Assembly (NCBI RefSeq): GCF_004136015.1
Contig: NZ_CP024866.1
Coordinates: 6,400,861-6,464,860 of the forward strand
Reading direction: 5' to 3'
Length of the DNA stretch: 64,000 nt
From: Pseudomonas sp. ACM7
GTDB taxonomy: Bacteria; Pseudomonadota; Gammaproteobacteria; Pseudomonadales; Pseudomonadaceae
The notes under the pieces are model-generated. The model searched no databases. It was not told where the DNA came from and saw nothing but the letters and a program-made list of their open reading frames with translations. Shown one piece after another: positions 1 through 9,427 of this stretch (within the stretch, counting starts at the first letter, position 1; each line of letters begins with the position of its first letter). Position numbers and translations under genes: made by a program.

Positions 1-1
1 C

Positions 2-595
2 ATCCCTGGTCTTGCCTGCATGATCCTGCTGTTCAACGGCATGCAAGGTTCGCTGTCGATGGTCTACGACCGGGAAATGGGCAGCATGCGCGTGCTGCTG
101 ACCAGCCCTCTGCCCCGTACTTTCCTGCTGTGCAGCAAACTGTTGGCCACCTCGTTGATCTCGCTGTTGCAGGTCTACGCCTTTCTGGCGATTGCCTGGG
201 TGTACGGCGTGCAGCCACCGGCCATGGGGCTGTTGATCGCGTTACCGGCATTGCTGCTGGTGGCTTTGATGCTCAGCGCGTTGGGCCTGTTGCTGTCGAA
301 CGCGATCCGTCAGCTGGAGAACTTTGCCGGGGTGATGAATTTCGTGATCTTCCCGCTGTTTTTCCTGTCGTCGGCGCTGTATCCGGTGTGGAAAATGCGC
401 GAGTCCAGCGAGTGGTTGTACTGGTTGTGCGCGTTGAACCCGTTCACCCATGCGGTGGAACTGGTGCGGTTTGCCCTGTATGAACGCTTCAATCCGTTGG
501 CGCTGGCGGTGTGCGTGGGGCTGACGCTGGTATTCGCCCTGCTCGCCGTGTTCACCTTTAACCCGCAACACGCCGCCCTGCGCAAAACCAACTGA
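2..595 (+). CDS. ABC-2 type transporter permease (5' end outside window)
   Basis: Integral membrane permease of an ABC-2 exporter. The frame is open from the window edge, so the N-terminus and the ATPase partner lie upstream. The visible 191+ residues are strongly hydrophobic, with about five membrane segments. The stretch MVYDREMGSMRVLLTSPLPR resembles the cytoplasmic loop of ABC-2 permeases that precedes the membrane core. It sits directly before a PQQ-catabolism CXXCW protein and the PedR1/PedS1 genes. This is the gene order of the P. putida ped region, where an ABC efflux pair is found. The substrate is unknown. Family confidence is high; a role in alcohol catabolism is inferred from context only. 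Confidence 0.85.
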   Translation: MPGLACMILLFNGMQGSLSMVYDREMGSMRVLLTSPLPRTFLLCSKLLATSLISLLQVYAFLAIAWVYGVQPPAMGLLIALPALLLVALMLSALGLLLSNAIRQLENFAGVMNFVIFPLFFLSSALYPVWKMRESSEWLYWLCALNPFTHAVELVRFALYERFNPLALAVCVGLTLVFALLAVFTFNPQHAALRKTN

Positions 596-608
596 CAACA
601 CAGATCCA

Positions 609-700
609 ATGTGGGAGCGGGCTTGCTCGCGAATGCGGCTTCACATTCAACATTTACGTTGACTGACACACCGCCTTCGCGAGCAAGCCCGCTCCCACAT
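609..700. repeat. REP pair (inverted, GGGAGCGGGCTTGCTCGCGA family)
   Basis: Two copies of the Pseudomonas REP core lie in inverted orientation about 50 bases apart (near 611-632 and 675-700). They can form a long hairpin just after the ABC permease stop. Such pairs are dispersed repeats and may also attenuate transcription or protect mRNA 3' ends. Related pairs in this window are at 2109, 6075, 9428, 43221, 45243 and 46491. Confidence 0.9.
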
Positions 701-819
701 AAAGCAACCAGCGATCAGGTGAAATTACTACTTTAGTACTGGTTTCCCTGTCTATCGTCGCATTCCAATCGCACCGAGACTGGCATGTAATAGGTTCATA
801 ACTATAAGGATTGAACCCC

Positions 820-1377
820 ATGCCGCGTGCCCGACGTCGTCTGCTACGCCCTTCTCTCGTTGCGCTGTCGCTGAGCCTGTTACTGGGCGCCGCGCAGGCC
901 GAAACACCGCTGTTCTCCACCGACGGCTATCGCATCGGCCTGTACCGCAGCCCGACCCCGAATCAAGTCCAGGGCGCCGGCATCATCGATACCGCGGCCC
1001 TGCAGACCCTGCTGACCCAGACACCGCGTCCGGTGCTGATCGACGTCTACCGCCGCCAGTGGTTGCAAGGACGTTTCATCGAGGACCAGCCCCACGAAAA
1101 CCTCCCCGGCAGCCATTGGCTGGCCAATACCGGCGACGGTGACCTGACGCCCGACTGGCAGGACTATTTTGCGCGTAAGCTGAACTCATTGACCGCAGGT
1201 GATCTCGCGCAACCGCTGGTCTTTTACTGCCGCTCCGATTGTTGGCTGAGCTGGAACGCCGTGAAGCGCGCCGCCGCCATGGGCTATAAGACTCTGTATT
1301 GGTATCGCGACGGTCTGGACGCCTGGCAGGCCGCCAACCTGCCCGTAACGCCCGCCCAGCCCGAGCCCTTCCCCTGA
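820..1377 (+). CDS. PQQ-dependent catabolism-associated CXXCW-motif protein
   Basis: Exported rhodanese-like protein of about 185 residues. It has an Arg-rich start and a hydrophobic signal segment ending in GAAQA, so it is predicted to be periplasmic. The C-terminal half carries YCRSDCW, the Cys-x3-Cys-Trp signature of the family found beside PQQ-dependent alcohol dehydrogenase loci. The family's biochemical role is not established; handling of a redox or sulfur group is a guess. I chose ATG at 820 because AAGGA at 806-810 is well placed for it. A TTG at 811 directly abuts the ribosome binding site and is less likely. Its neighbours (ABC permease upstream, PedR1-like regulator downstream) support the assignment. 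Confidence 0.88.
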   Translation: MPRARRRLLRPSLVALSLSLLLGAAQAETPLFSTDGYRIGLYRSPTPNQVQGAGIIDTAALQTLLTQTPRPVLIDVYRRQWLQGRFIEDQPHENLPGSHWLANTGDGDLTPDWQDYFARKLNSLTAGDLAQPLVFYCRSDCWLSWNAVKRAAAMGYKTLYWYRDGLDAWQAANLPVTPAQPEPFP

Positions 1378-1432
1378 CCTTATGCGTGCGAGTTGTTGCC
1401 ACACCCTAATCAAAATAATGAGGTGAAAGGCT

Positions 1433-2095
1433 ATGTACAAAATTCTGATTGCCGACGATCACCCGCTGTTTCGCGAAGCCATACATAACGTCATCAGCGA
1501 TGGCTTTCCGGGCAGCGAGGTGATGGAAACCGCCGACCTGGACAGCGCCTTGGTGCTGACACAGGAACACGACGACCTGGACCTGATCCTGCTTGACCTG
1601 AACATGCCCGGCATGCACGGCCTCAACGGCCTGATCAACCTGCGCAACGAGGCGCCGACCATTCCGGTGGTGATCGTCTCGGCCGAACAGGACAAACAAG
1701 TCGTGCTGCAAGCCATCACTTATGGCGCGGTGGGTTTCATCACCAAATCCTCGCCAAGGGTGCAGATGACCGAGGCCATCCAGCAGATCCTTAACGGTAA
1801 TGTCTACTTGCCGCCGGACATCATCCGCACGCAAAAATGCGGTACAAGGCGCATGAACGATGCCCCGAGCTTCCCACCTGAACTGCTCCAGGCCTTGACC
1901 CGCAAGCAGTTGCTGGTGCTCGAACGCATGACCAAGGGCGAGTCGAACAAACAGATCGCCTACACCCTGGAAATCGCCGAAACCACGGTCAAGGCCCACG
2001 TCTCGGCAATCCTGCGCAAACTCAATGTGCACAATCGGGTGCAGGCGATTTTGAGTGCCGGGGATATTGATTTCGGGTCTTACTTACGGCGTTGA
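1433..2095 (+). CDS. pedR1: LuxR/NarL-family response regulator (PedR1/AgmR/ErbR-like)
   Basis: Cytoplasmic response regulator, 220 residues. The receiver domain covers about residues 1-120, with phospho-acceptor Asp55 in LLDLNMPG and the acidic pair D8-D9. A C-terminal LuxR helix-turn-helix follows ([20 protein letters not shown]). Its order relative to the CXXCW gene, the hybrid kinase on the opposite strand and the FIST gene matches P. putida PedR1/AgmR and P. aeruginosa ErbR. These control PQQ-dependent ethanol and broader alcohol/aldehyde metabolism. GAGG lies just upstream of the ATG. The likely partner is the kinase at 2209-4842, convergent with it across a REP pair. Gene identity rests on synteny plus domain structure. 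Confidence 0.88.
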   Translation: MYKILIADDHPLFREAIHNVISDGFPGSEVMETADLDSALVLTQEHDDLDLILLDLNMPGMHGLNGLINLRNEAPTIPVVIVSAEQDKQVVLQAITYGAVGFITKSSPRVQMTEAIQQILNGNVYLPPDIIRTQKCGTRRMNDAPSFPPELLQALTRKQLLVLERMTKGESNKQIAYTLEIAETTVKAHVSAILRKLNVHNRVQAILSAGDIDFGSYLRR

Positions 2096-2108
2096 GACCG
2101 AGTCGCCC

Positions 2109-2185
2109 CCTTCGCGAGCAAGCCCGCTCCCACATTGGATCTGAGTGAACTCGGTCAAATGTGGGAGCGGGCTTGCTCGCGAAGA
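2109..2185. repeat. REP pair between convergent pedR1 and pedS1
   Basis: Inverted REP cores (TTCGCGAGCAAGCCCGCTCC and its complement) are separated by about 28 bases. They lie exactly between the two convergent stop codons, where they could act as a bidirectional transcription barrier. Confidence 0.9.
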
Positions 2186-2208
2186 GGCCAGTACAGACAC
2201 CAGAAGTC

Positions 2209-4842
2209 TCAAGGCCTGCCGAGCAAGTGACTCATCGCCGTCTTGAGCTTCATCGGCCGCACCGGTTTGTGCATCAGGGTGTGGCCCAGCTCACGAATCT
2301 GCTGCTTGAGTTCATTGCTGTAATTAGCGGTGATCATCATCGCCGGAATCGCCGAACCGCGACGGGCGTTGATCCGGGCCACGGCATCGACGCCGTTCTG
2401 ATCGTCATTCAGGTGATAGTCGGCAATCAGCAAGTCTGCTTCTTCGTGATAGTTGTCCACTTGCCGCGCCAGGTCCTCCTCGGACAGCGCTGTGACCACC
2501 AGACACCCCCACCCTTCGAGCAACGTGCGCATGCCGGCGCAAATGGCCGCGTCGTTGTCCAGCACCCACACCCTCGCCCCACGCAGACGTTCAAGCATCG
2601 GTTCACTCATCAGCAGACTCGGCAGCGTCTTGGGTGCCGTGGCGCTGAGCGGCACTTCGACCGAGAACATCGAGCCTTTGCCCGGCCACGAACGCACATG
2701 AATGCGGTGACCGAGAATCCCGGCAATCTTTTCCACAATCGCCAGACCCAGGCCTAACCCGCGATCCTGATCTGGACGCTGTACATCACCGCGTTTGAAC
2801 TCCTGAAAAATCTCCTCGAGGCGGTTTTCGGCGATACCCATGCCGCTGTCCCAGACCTCGATCGACAGGCGCTGGTGATGACGCCGACAACCGAGCACCA
2901 CACGACCGCTGTAGGTGTAGCGAATGGCGTTGCTCAGCAGATTTCGAAGAATCCGCGCCAGCAACTGAATGTCGCTGCGCACCAGCGCGGAACAAGGGAT
3001 GAAATGCAGCTCCAGGCCTTCGCTGCGGGCCACCTGGGTGTACTCGGCCGAGAGGTTTTCCAGCAATTCGCTCAGGGCAAACGGCGCAATGTCGGCCTTG
3101 ATCACCCCGGCATCCAGCTTGGAGATGTCCACCAGCGTACCCAGCAGGTTCTCCACGTCTTCCAGGGAGTTGCTGACATTACGCACCAAAATCGCATTGG
3201 CCACGGGCTCCCGCCGTTCGAGCAACGCGCTGGTAAACAGCCGCGCGGCGTTGAGCGGTTGCAGCAGGTCATGACTGACGGCAGCAAGAAACTTGGTCTT
3301 CGACAGGTTGGCCTGTTCGGCTTCGAGCTTGGCTTCACGCAGGCGAGATTCCGCCCGCCGACGCTCGTCGATCTCGCGTAGCAACTGGTCATTGAGCGTG
3401 GTCAGTTCTGCCGTCCGTTCACGCACCCGCAACTCAAGATTCTGATAGGCCTGGTGCAGCGCCTCGGCGGTGCGGCGGCGTTCGGTGATGTCGCGGATCA
3501 ACACGAAAATCCCCACCACTTCCCCGGTGGCCAGGCGATTGGGTACGTAGGAGCGCAGCATGTAGCGCTCCTGATTGTTGATGTTGGTTTCGGCGAACTC
3601 GAACGTCACGCTCTCACCGGCCAAGGCCCTGGCCACGTAGGCTTCCAGGCGCTGGTAATGCTGTTCGCTGTGGACTTCGCGCAGGCTCTGACCAAGCATC
3701 ACGCCCCGAGGCCAGCAGTACCATTCTTCATACACCTTGTTGGTGAACTCGTAGACCAGGTCGGCATTCAGATAAGCGATCAGTGCCGGCACATGGTCGG
3801 TGATCAGGCGAATCCAGCGCTCGCTTTCGCTCAGCGCTTCGGCGTGTTGGTAGCGTTCGGTGATGTCGGTGAAGGTGTTGACGAAACCGCCGGTGGGCAA
3901 TGGATGGGTGCGGATTTCCAGCACCCGGCCATCGTAGAGGCGCTGCTCGCATTCCTGCACGTGCCGCCCGTTTAGATCCCGACTGGCCGGGGTCAGCAGG
4001 TTCAACTCGCTGTCGCCGATCACTTCGGCAAACGGTCGATGAGCCGCCACTGGCGCCAAGCCACTCAGTTCGAGGAAACGCCGGTTCCACAACTCCAGAA
4101 TGCCCTCGGCGTTGACCATCGCCACCCCTTGAGACAGGTTGTCGACCGCCCGTTGCAACAAATGGGATTTCTGCGCGACCGCCTGCTCGCGGCGCACGGT
4201 TTCGCTGAGTTTGACGTCGGTAATGTCGGTGAACAGGATCACCCGCCCGCCTTCCTGAGTCGGTCGTTCGCTGACTTGCAACCAGCGACCGTCCTGCAAG
4301 CGATAGAGCAGGTTTTCGTCGGCATGCCCACGCGGCTCTTCAGTGAACAGCCCGGTGGCGGACATCAGCCGCTTGACCTCGGCCAGGCGCATGCCGGCGT
4401 TGATCCGCACCCGGCTGTTGCCCCAGAACGCCTTGAAACGGCTGTTGAACAGCACGATCCGCTGGTCCGCATCGAAGAGCACAAACGCATCGGAAATGCT
4501 CTCGATGGCATCGATCAAATGCTGATGCGCGGTTTCCGCCCGCAGGCGCGCCTCGCTGAGCAAGTGATTGCCCGACTTGAGTTCAGCCATGGCCTGGTTC
4601 AAGGCGTCGGTGCGCTCACGCACCTGCTCGGCCAGCACCACCGAATGCTGGAACGCCGCGTACGGGTCGTTGCCGCGGGTGATGCCGGACTCGATCCGCT
4701 CGATCAGCGCGCCATTGATACGCTGCAGTTTGTGGTTGTCGCGCTGCAGGCTGGCGATCTGTGCCTGAAGCTCAACGGTGTCCAGGGGACCGGCCTCGGG
4801 CAATGGCAACCCCGGTGAAGGTCTGGTTGATGTGCATGCCAT
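2209..4842 (-). CDS. pedS1: Multi-PAS hybrid sensor histidine kinase (PedS1/ErcS'-like)
   Basis: Soluble hybrid kinase of up to 877 residues. A short coiled-coil-like N-terminus is followed by three PAS domains (LIDAIESISDAFVLFDADQ; LQRAVDNLSQGVAMVNAEG; LITDHVPALIAYLNADL). Next come a coiled coil rich in Arg/Glu, a HisKA domain with phospho-accepting His in AAVSHDLLQPLNAA, a HATPase_c domain (GLGLGLAIVEKIAG) and a C-terminal receiver with Asp in LLIADYHLN. No membrane segment is visible, so it senses cytoplasmic signals. It belongs to the NahK/ErcS' group and probably drives the adjacent PedR1-like regulator. The annotated ATG overlaps the 3' end of the FIST gene by 71 bases. A shorter start inside GLPLPEAGPLD is possible, but an overlap remains with either. 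Confidence 0.88.
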   Translation of the reverse strand: MACTSTRPSPGLPLPEAGPLDTVELQAQIASLQRDNHKLQRINGALIERIESGITRGNDPYAAFQHSVVLAEQVRERTDALNQAMAELKSGNHLLSEARLRAETAHQHLIDAIESISDAFVLFDADQRIVLFNSRFKAFWGNSRVRINAGMRLAEVKRLMSATGLFTEEPRGHADENLLYRLQDGRWLQVSERPTQEGGRVILFTDITDVKLSETVRREQAVAQKSHLLQRAVDNLSQGVAMVNAEGILELWNRRFLELSGLAPVAAHRPFAEVIGDSELNLLTPASRDLNGRHVQECEQRLYDGRVLEIRTHPLPTGGFVNTFTDITERYQHAEALSESERWIRLITDHVPALIAYLNADLVYEFTNKVYEEWYCWPRGVMLGQSLREVHSEQHYQRLEAYVARALAGESVTFEFAETNINNQERYMLRSYVPNRLATGEVVGIFVLIRDITERRRTAEALHQAYQNLELRVRERTAELTTLNDQLLREIDERRRAESRLREAKLEAEQANLSKTKFLAAVSHDLLQPLNAARLFTSALLERREPVANAILVRNVSNSLEDVENLLGTLVDISKLDAGVIKADIAPFALSELLENLSAEYTQVARSEGLELHFIPCSALVRSDIQLLARILRNLLSNAIRYTYSGRVVLGCRRHHQRLSIEVWDSGMGIAENRLEEIFQEFKRGDVQRPDQDRGLGLGLAIVEKIAGILGHRIHVRSWPGKGSMFSVEVPLSATAPKTLPSLLMSEPMLERLRGARVWVLDNDAAICAGMRTLLEGWGCLVVTALSEEDLARQVDNYHEEADLLIADYHLNDDQNGVDAVARINARRGSAIPAMMITANYSNELKQQIRELGHTLMHKPVRPMKLKTAMSHLLGRP

Positions 4843-5938
4843 TGAACTGTTCTCCGTAGGTGTTGAAACCCATCACCCGTTGGTCACGCAAAAACGTTCC
4901 GATCTGTTCCAGACTGCCGCCGTCTTCCAGTTCCAGACGCCTGAGAAAGCAGTCGCAGCCGATGGTCAGCAACAGATCGCCGAGGCGCTCCTGCAAGCCC
5001 TCGAACAGGGTTTGCAGGTTCGGCAGCATCGGGCCTGGCGTCATGACCGTGAGGACGATGCCGTTTTCCACCGCGCAGTAGAAACTCAGGCTCAGGTCCG
5101 GATGAACCTGCTGGATGGCGCGCACGTAATACTGATCATTGATCCGCACCGCCAACGGGTGCGCGGCGAAGATCCGATGATCGAGCTCCGCCACTGGCAC
5201 GCCAATGTGCCGGGCGTACTCCTCGGCGGCCGGCTCGGCATTGAGTTCAAAGACCCGGCGTGAGGCGCTGTCGGCCCCGGTGACCACCAGTTTTTCTGCT
5301 CGGGGCAGAATGTGGTGGGTGGTGAAAACTTCGAAATCCAGCCAGGTATTGACCAGCACCACCACCGCCGCGCCGCTGTGGAACTCGCCATTGAAATAGA
5401 CGTGAGTGTGGGTCAGGTAATTGTCATCGCCGGCCGAACCGCCGAAATGCGGAATGTCGCCCAACGCTGCACTGAGGGCCGCGAGGACCATTTCTTCACG
5501 ACTGGACAAACCATCGAGCAGGGTCAACGCAAAGCTGTTGCCCTTGATCGGCGCCTGGGTGTTGCTGCGACAGCCACTGACCAGTCGCTCGACCATTTGC
5601 TGGGCGTCGATCAGGCTGAAACGCTCCATTTCGGAGATCAGTTCGGCGTCGATGGAGAAATGCCGATGGTCGAAGCCCACCGCGGTCACGCAATTGCGGC
5701 CGTAGCCCAAGGGCGTGATTTCCCCGGCGCTGGTGCAACCCACCAGGCGAATGCCGCCGAAGCTTTGTTGCAAGGCCTGGCCCAGCGCCTGCAAGTCGTA
5801 CTCGGCGGAACAGAAGAACAGCACGAAGCCCAAGTGCGGGTGCAACAGTTGTCGCGCCAGCTCCTGGGCCACCTGTTGGGCATCGGTGGCCTGGGACATT
5901 GCGCTGACCACACCTTCATCACTCTGGACCTGCTGCAT
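4772..5938 (-). CDS. FIST-domain sensory protein
   Basis: A 388-residue protein with FIST_N (about residues 30-225, including FGGSAGDDNYL) and FIST_C (about 230-370) domains. FIST proteins are predicted small-ligand sensors linked to two-component systems. No signal peptide or membrane segment is seen, so it is probably cytoplasmic. GGGAGG precedes the ATG. It lies upstream of, and overlaps, the hybrid kinase gene, the same arrangement as the PA1975/PA1976 and PP_2663/PP_2664 neighbourhoods. It probably supplies ligand information to that kinase. The ligand is unknown. Confidence 0.88.
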   Translation of the reverse strand: MQQVQSDEGVVSAMSQATDAQQVAQELARQLLHPHLGFVLFFCSAEYDLQALGQALQQSFGGIRLVGCTSAGEITPLGYGRNCVTAVGFDHRHFSIDAELISEMERFSLIDAQQMVERLVSGCRSNTQAPIKGNSFALTLLDGLSSREEMVLAALSAALGDIPHFGGSAGDDNYLTHTHVYFNGEFHSGAAVVVLVNTWLDFEVFTTHHILPRAEKLVVTGADSASRRVFELNAEPAAEEYARHIGVPVAELDHRIFAAHPLAVRINDQYYVRAIQQVHPDLSLSFYCAVENGIVLTVMTPGPMLPNLQTLFEGLQERLGDLLLTIGCDCFLRRLELEDGGSLEQIGTFLRDQRVMGFNTYGEQFNGMHINQTFTGVAIARGRSPGHR

Positions 5939-6074
5939 CGTCGCCTCCCGCAGGTGCGAATGTATGAGGTTCGAGTGTACGAAGCCTGTGAGCTGCTACG
6001 TATGCTACTTGGGTAGCGGGTAGCCGCTTCGATGGGATTAGAGCGGTGCTCAGGATCTACAACACCACACATCC

Positions 6075-6169
6075 CCTGTGGGAGCGGGCTTGCTCGCGAA
6101 GGCGGCCTTTCAGTCAACTTTGATGTCGCCTGACACTGCGCTTTCGCGAGCAAGCCCGCTCCCACAGGG
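6075..6169. repeat. REP pair
   Basis: Inverted REP cores of the GGGAGCGGGCTTGCTCGCGA family (CTGTGGGAGCGGGC... and ...GCCCGCTCCCACAG) lie between the 5' side of the FIST gene and the 3' end of the porin gene. Confidence 0.88.
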
Positions 6170-6193
6170 ATCTGCATGATGCCAATGACAGGC

Positions 6194-7378
6194 TTACCAG
6201 GTCAGCACCGCCCCCACCGCAAAGGTGTCGGTGTCTTCGTCCTGGGCATTGGTGTCGTGGCCGTTGATTGCAAACTGGTTGTACTCGGCCACCAGCTTGA
6301 GGTTGTCATTGACGTCATGGAACAGCGCAATGCCGCGTGTTTCGTAGTCCGCGCCGCTGCCGACCACGCCATTGCCGTCGTCGTTGGTCTTGCCGTAAGA
6401 CAAGGCCAGCCGGTTCTTGCCCAGTTTGTAGGAGCCCTGCAGCAGGTAACCGTCGCTGTCGACGTTGCGCAGGGTCGGTTCGCCGGCGTTGTTGGTGAAG
6501 AACGGGTTGATGCCCTTGGCCTGGAAGCCGGAGCCGGTGAGGGACAAGCCGCCCATTTTCGCCTGCACGCCATAGCCGACGCCTTTAGAGGTGACGGACT
6601 GGACGCTGGAATCGGTGTTGTCCGACGTCTGGTAGCTGCCGTTGACCCAGCTGTAGATCTTCGCCCCGGCGAGGTCGAACTGATAGGTGATCTCGCTCTC
6701 GGTACGCGGGTTCTCCTGGTAAGCCTTGCCTGTCGGACTGCTGTCGTTGGTGTCCACCGGGTCCATGATCCCCACGGCCACCCTCAAACCTTCCATCACC
6801 GGCGTGCGGTAGGTGATCTGTGAAGTCGGGAACGGATACGGATAACCCGTGCCGATGTTGCCGAACGACACCCCGCCACCGTCCACCAGCCCCAGGGTAT
6901 CGCTGACCTGGCCGTAACCGGCGAGCATTTCATCCAGCAGAATGTTGGAACGGGCGAACAGGCCGAAGTCCTTGCCGATCAGCACTTCGCCCCACTCCGG
7001 GTTGGCCACGGTGCCGTAGAACTGCCGCACATCGATGGCGGTGTCGGTGCCGTTGGTTTGGCTGTCGTTAATGGTCACCCAGAAGGAGGATCGGGCGCCG
7101 AGCTTGAGGTCATCGACCTGCTTGCTCATGTTGAAGCCCAGATAGTTGGGCAGAAACCCCATCTTCACACGCGCCTGTCGCCGGTCGAACTGGTCGCCGG
7201 TACGGTCCACTTTGCTGTTCACATAGAAGGCGTTGATGTAGCCGTCGGTGGAGAACGTAGTCTGGTCCTTGTCGTACAGCATGATCTCGGCTTGGGCCAT
7301 TGAGCTCAAACCGAGGGTCGACAGGCTGGCGATGAAGGCAGGCAAGAAACGATGCTTGAAGTTCTTATTGTTGTGCAT
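6194..7378 (-). CDS. Outer-membrane porin, Gram-negative porin family
   Basis: Secreted beta-barrel protein of 394 residues. The signal peptide ends at MAQA (about residue 27). The mature part opens with a typical strand pattern (IMLYDKDQTTFSTDGYINAF). Alternating beta-strands and turn-rich loops follow, and it ends in a terminal aromatic (AVGAVLTW) as expected for BAM recognition. The start ATG at 7378 was chosen because the signal peptide begins there; in-frame codons upstream are untypical. A porin next to the FIST/PedS1 genes is also found in P. putida, so it may admit alcohol or acid substrates, but specificity cannot be read from sequence. Confidence 0.85.
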   Translation of the reverse strand: MHNNKNFKHRFLPAFIASLSTLGLSSMAQAEIMLYDKDQTTFSTDGYINAFYVNSKVDRTGDQFDRRQARVKMGFLPNYLGFNMSKQVDDLKLGARSSFWVTINDSQTNGTDTAIDVRQFYGTVANPEWGEVLIGKDFGLFARSNILLDEMLAGYGQVSDTLGLVDGGGVSFGNIGTGYPYPFPTSQITYRTPVMEGLRVAVGIMDPVDTNDSSPTGKAYQENPRTESEITYQFDLAGAKIYSWVNGSYQTSDNTDSSVQSVTSKGVGYGVQAKMGGLSLTGSGFQAKGINPFFTNNAGEPTLRNVDSDGYLLQGSYKLGKNRLALSYGKTNDDGNGVVGSGADYETRGIALFHDVNDNLKLVAEYNQFAINGHDTNAQDEDTDTFAVGAVLTW

Positions 7379-7587
7379 GACGCGCTCCGCAGCGGGGGAC
7401 TGGATGTCGGAGGCGATTATCGAAAGCTGACCGGCGGCGTCATACGCTGCCTTGGAGGCGGTTTTGAAGTGCTTTGGAGTGGCCGGTGATACGCGGCAAG
7501 TTCGGTGTAAGACCGTCCGTCGGCGAGGCCCGGAACTTAAGGTGTACGCCTGTGGAACGGACTGGCGTCCACAGGAACCGGTACTGG

Positions 7588-8394
7588 CTAGACGCACGCT
7601 CTAAACAGCATGTAAGCGGCGACCACGACACAGATGCTGGCGAAGCCGATCTGCAACCCCCTGGCCGGTACTCGCGCGCAAAGTCTTCGGCCAATGATCA
7701 TACCGACGATGCTGGCGACGATAAACGCCACGCCCAAACCGTCGATTCGCACCCCGGCCTGAAACGCGCCGATCACGCCGATGGCGGAAATCAGGCTGAT
7801 TACCATCAACGACGTGGCAACAATCCCGCGCATCTGCACATCGGTCAGCTGCTTGAACGCCGGGACGATCAGGAAGCCGCCGCCCACCCCGAGCAGCCCG
7901 GAGACCACACCGGTCACCGCGCCCAATGCCGCGAGGGTCGCGGTGCACTTGGCGGTCCAGGAAAAGCGCCCGGTCTGCTGATCGAGCATGCAGTTCTTCT
8001 GGCCCCAGTTGGCGTGCCCGTGGTCGCTTGGACCTTCGTCCTGGCGCTCACGACGCAGCATCCGCCAGGCCACCATGACCATCAGCAGACTGAACAGAAT
8101 CATCAGGATTTTTTCCGGCAACTGATGGGCGAAGTAGATGCCGATCGGCGAAAAAATCGCCCCCAGCAGGGCGATCAGCAACGCTGCGCGGTAGCGCACC
8201 AGACCATGACGCAACCCGTCAATGGCGCCGACAGCCGCAGCACTGCCCACCGCGAACAGTGCGACCGGTGCAGCCTGGGTCATGGTCAAACCCAGCCCCA
8301 GCACCAAGGCCGGCACCGCAAGAATGCCGCCACCGGCGCCGGTCAAACCGAGTACCAACCCCATCACCACGCCAAAAAAACTCGCCAGGAACAT
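7588..8394 (-). CDS. TSUP/TauE-SafE family membrane transporter
   Basis: About 268 residues with seven to eight hydrophobic segments and the duplicated family motif: GLTGAGGGILAVPAL near the N-terminus and SGLLGVGGGFLIVPAF in the second half. Members export or import sulfite, sulfoacetate and similar anions. ATG 8394 was chosen because the first membrane segment starts there. It is transcribed divergently from an ETHE1-like persulfide dioxygenase, which produces sulfite. Export of sulfite or thiosulfate is therefore the likely role. The long hydrophilic loop between the halves (RRERQDEGPSDHGHANWGQ) is His-containing. Confidence 0.88.
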   Translation of the reverse strand: MFLASFFGVVMGLVLGLTGAGGGILAVPALVLGLGLTMTQAAPVALFAVGSAAAVGAIDGLRHGLVRYRAALLIALLGAIFSPIGIYFAHQLPEKILMILFSLLMVMVAWRMLRRERQDEGPSDHGHANWGQKNCMLDQQTGRFSWTAKCTATLAALGAVTGVVSGLLGVGGGFLIVPAFKQLTDVQMRGIVATSLMVISLISAIGVIGAFQAGVRIDGLGVAFIVASIVGMIIGRRLCARVPARGLQIGFASICVVVAAYMLFRACV

Positions 8395-8555
8395 AAAACA
8401 CTCGTGATCTGCAAAAAAAGCCGGGAGCGCCCAGTATCGATGACTGACAGGATAGAGCCCGCACAACTTTTTTCATTAATTGAATTGATGCGGGCTGGTC
8501 AGCGCAGGGAAAATGAAACTACCCTCATGGCTTGTCCTAAAAGAAAACGGCCACC

Positions 8556-9419
8556 ATGCCCGCCTTAATTGAAGCTTTTTTAGACCCTGCCTCGTCGACC
8601 TTCAGCTACGTCATCTACGAGCACGATGGCGGGCACTGCGCCATCGTCGACCCGGTACTCGACTACGACCCCGCCGCCGGGCGAACCGGCACCACCCAGG
8701 CCGACAAGATCATCGCCTTCGTTCGCCAAAATCAGTTGCAGGTGCAATGGCTGCTGGAAACCCACGCCCATGCCGATCACCTGTCCGCCGCACCGTATCT
8801 GCGTCGGGAACTGGGCGGGAAGATTGCAATTGGTCAGTCGATCAGCAAGGTTCAGGGCGTGTTCAAGACCTTGTTCAACCTTGAGCCGGAATTTCGCAGT
8901 GACGGTTCACAGTTCGACCATCTGTTCGCGCCGGACGAATCGTTCAGGATCGGCAACCTCAAGGCCACGGCCCTGCATGTTCCCGGCCACACGCCAGCGG
9001 ACATGGCCTATCTGATCGACAGCGATGTGATTCTGGTGGGCGATACGCTGTTCATGCCGGATGTGGGCACCGCGCGCTGCGACTTTCCTGGCGGCAATGC
9101 CAACCAGATGTTTGCCTCGATTCGCAAACTGCTGGCTTTCCCTACCGGCGTGAGACTTTATGTCTGCCACGATTACCCGCCCGCAGACCGCGAACCTCAG
9201 TGCATGAGCACGGTGGGCGAGCAGCGCAAAAACAACATTCATATCCATGACGGTATCGACGAAGCCGCGTTCGTCGCCATGCGCACCCAGCGCGATGCGG
9301 GGCTGGGTATGCCGACGCTGTTGCTGCCGGCGATTCAAGTGAATGTGCGGGCGGGGAATTTGCCGCCGGCCGAGGGCAATGGCGTGACCTACCTGAAAAT
9401 CCCCATTAACAAGCTGTAA
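8556..9419 (+). CDS. MBL-fold hydrolase, ETHE1/Blh-like persulfide dioxygenase
   Basis: A 287-residue metallo-beta-lactamase fold protein. The metal ligands are visible in ETHAHADHLSAA, HVPGHTPADMAY, VGDTLFMPDVGTARCDFPGG and YVCHDYPP. The GTARCDF block is characteristic of the ETHE1/Blh persulfide dioxygenase group rather than glyoxalase II. The expected reaction is oxidation of glutathione persulfide to sulfite with one non-haem iron. The divergent TSUP gene fits this as a sulfite exporter. No dedicated regulator is adjacent. Confidence 0.88.
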   Translation: MPALIEAFLDPASSTFSYVIYEHDGGHCAIVDPVLDYDPAAGRTGTTQADKIIAFVRQNQLQVQWLLETHAHADHLSAAPYLRRELGGKIAIGQSISKVQGVFKTLFNLEPEFRSDGSQFDHLFAPDESFRIGNLKATALHVPGHTPADMAYLIDSDVILVGDTLFMPDVGTARCDFPGGNANQMFASIRKLLAFPTGVRLYVCHDYPPADREPQCMSTVGEQRKNNIHIHDGIDEAAFVAMRTQRDAGLGMPTLLLPAIQVNVRAGNLPPAEGNGVTYLKIPINKL

Positions 9420-9427
9420 ACGCAAAA

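Noticed and set aside
4039..4818. 259-codon plus-strand frame opposite the PedS1-like kinase
   Set aside because: Antisense to the PAS region of a well-supported kinase, with no family features.
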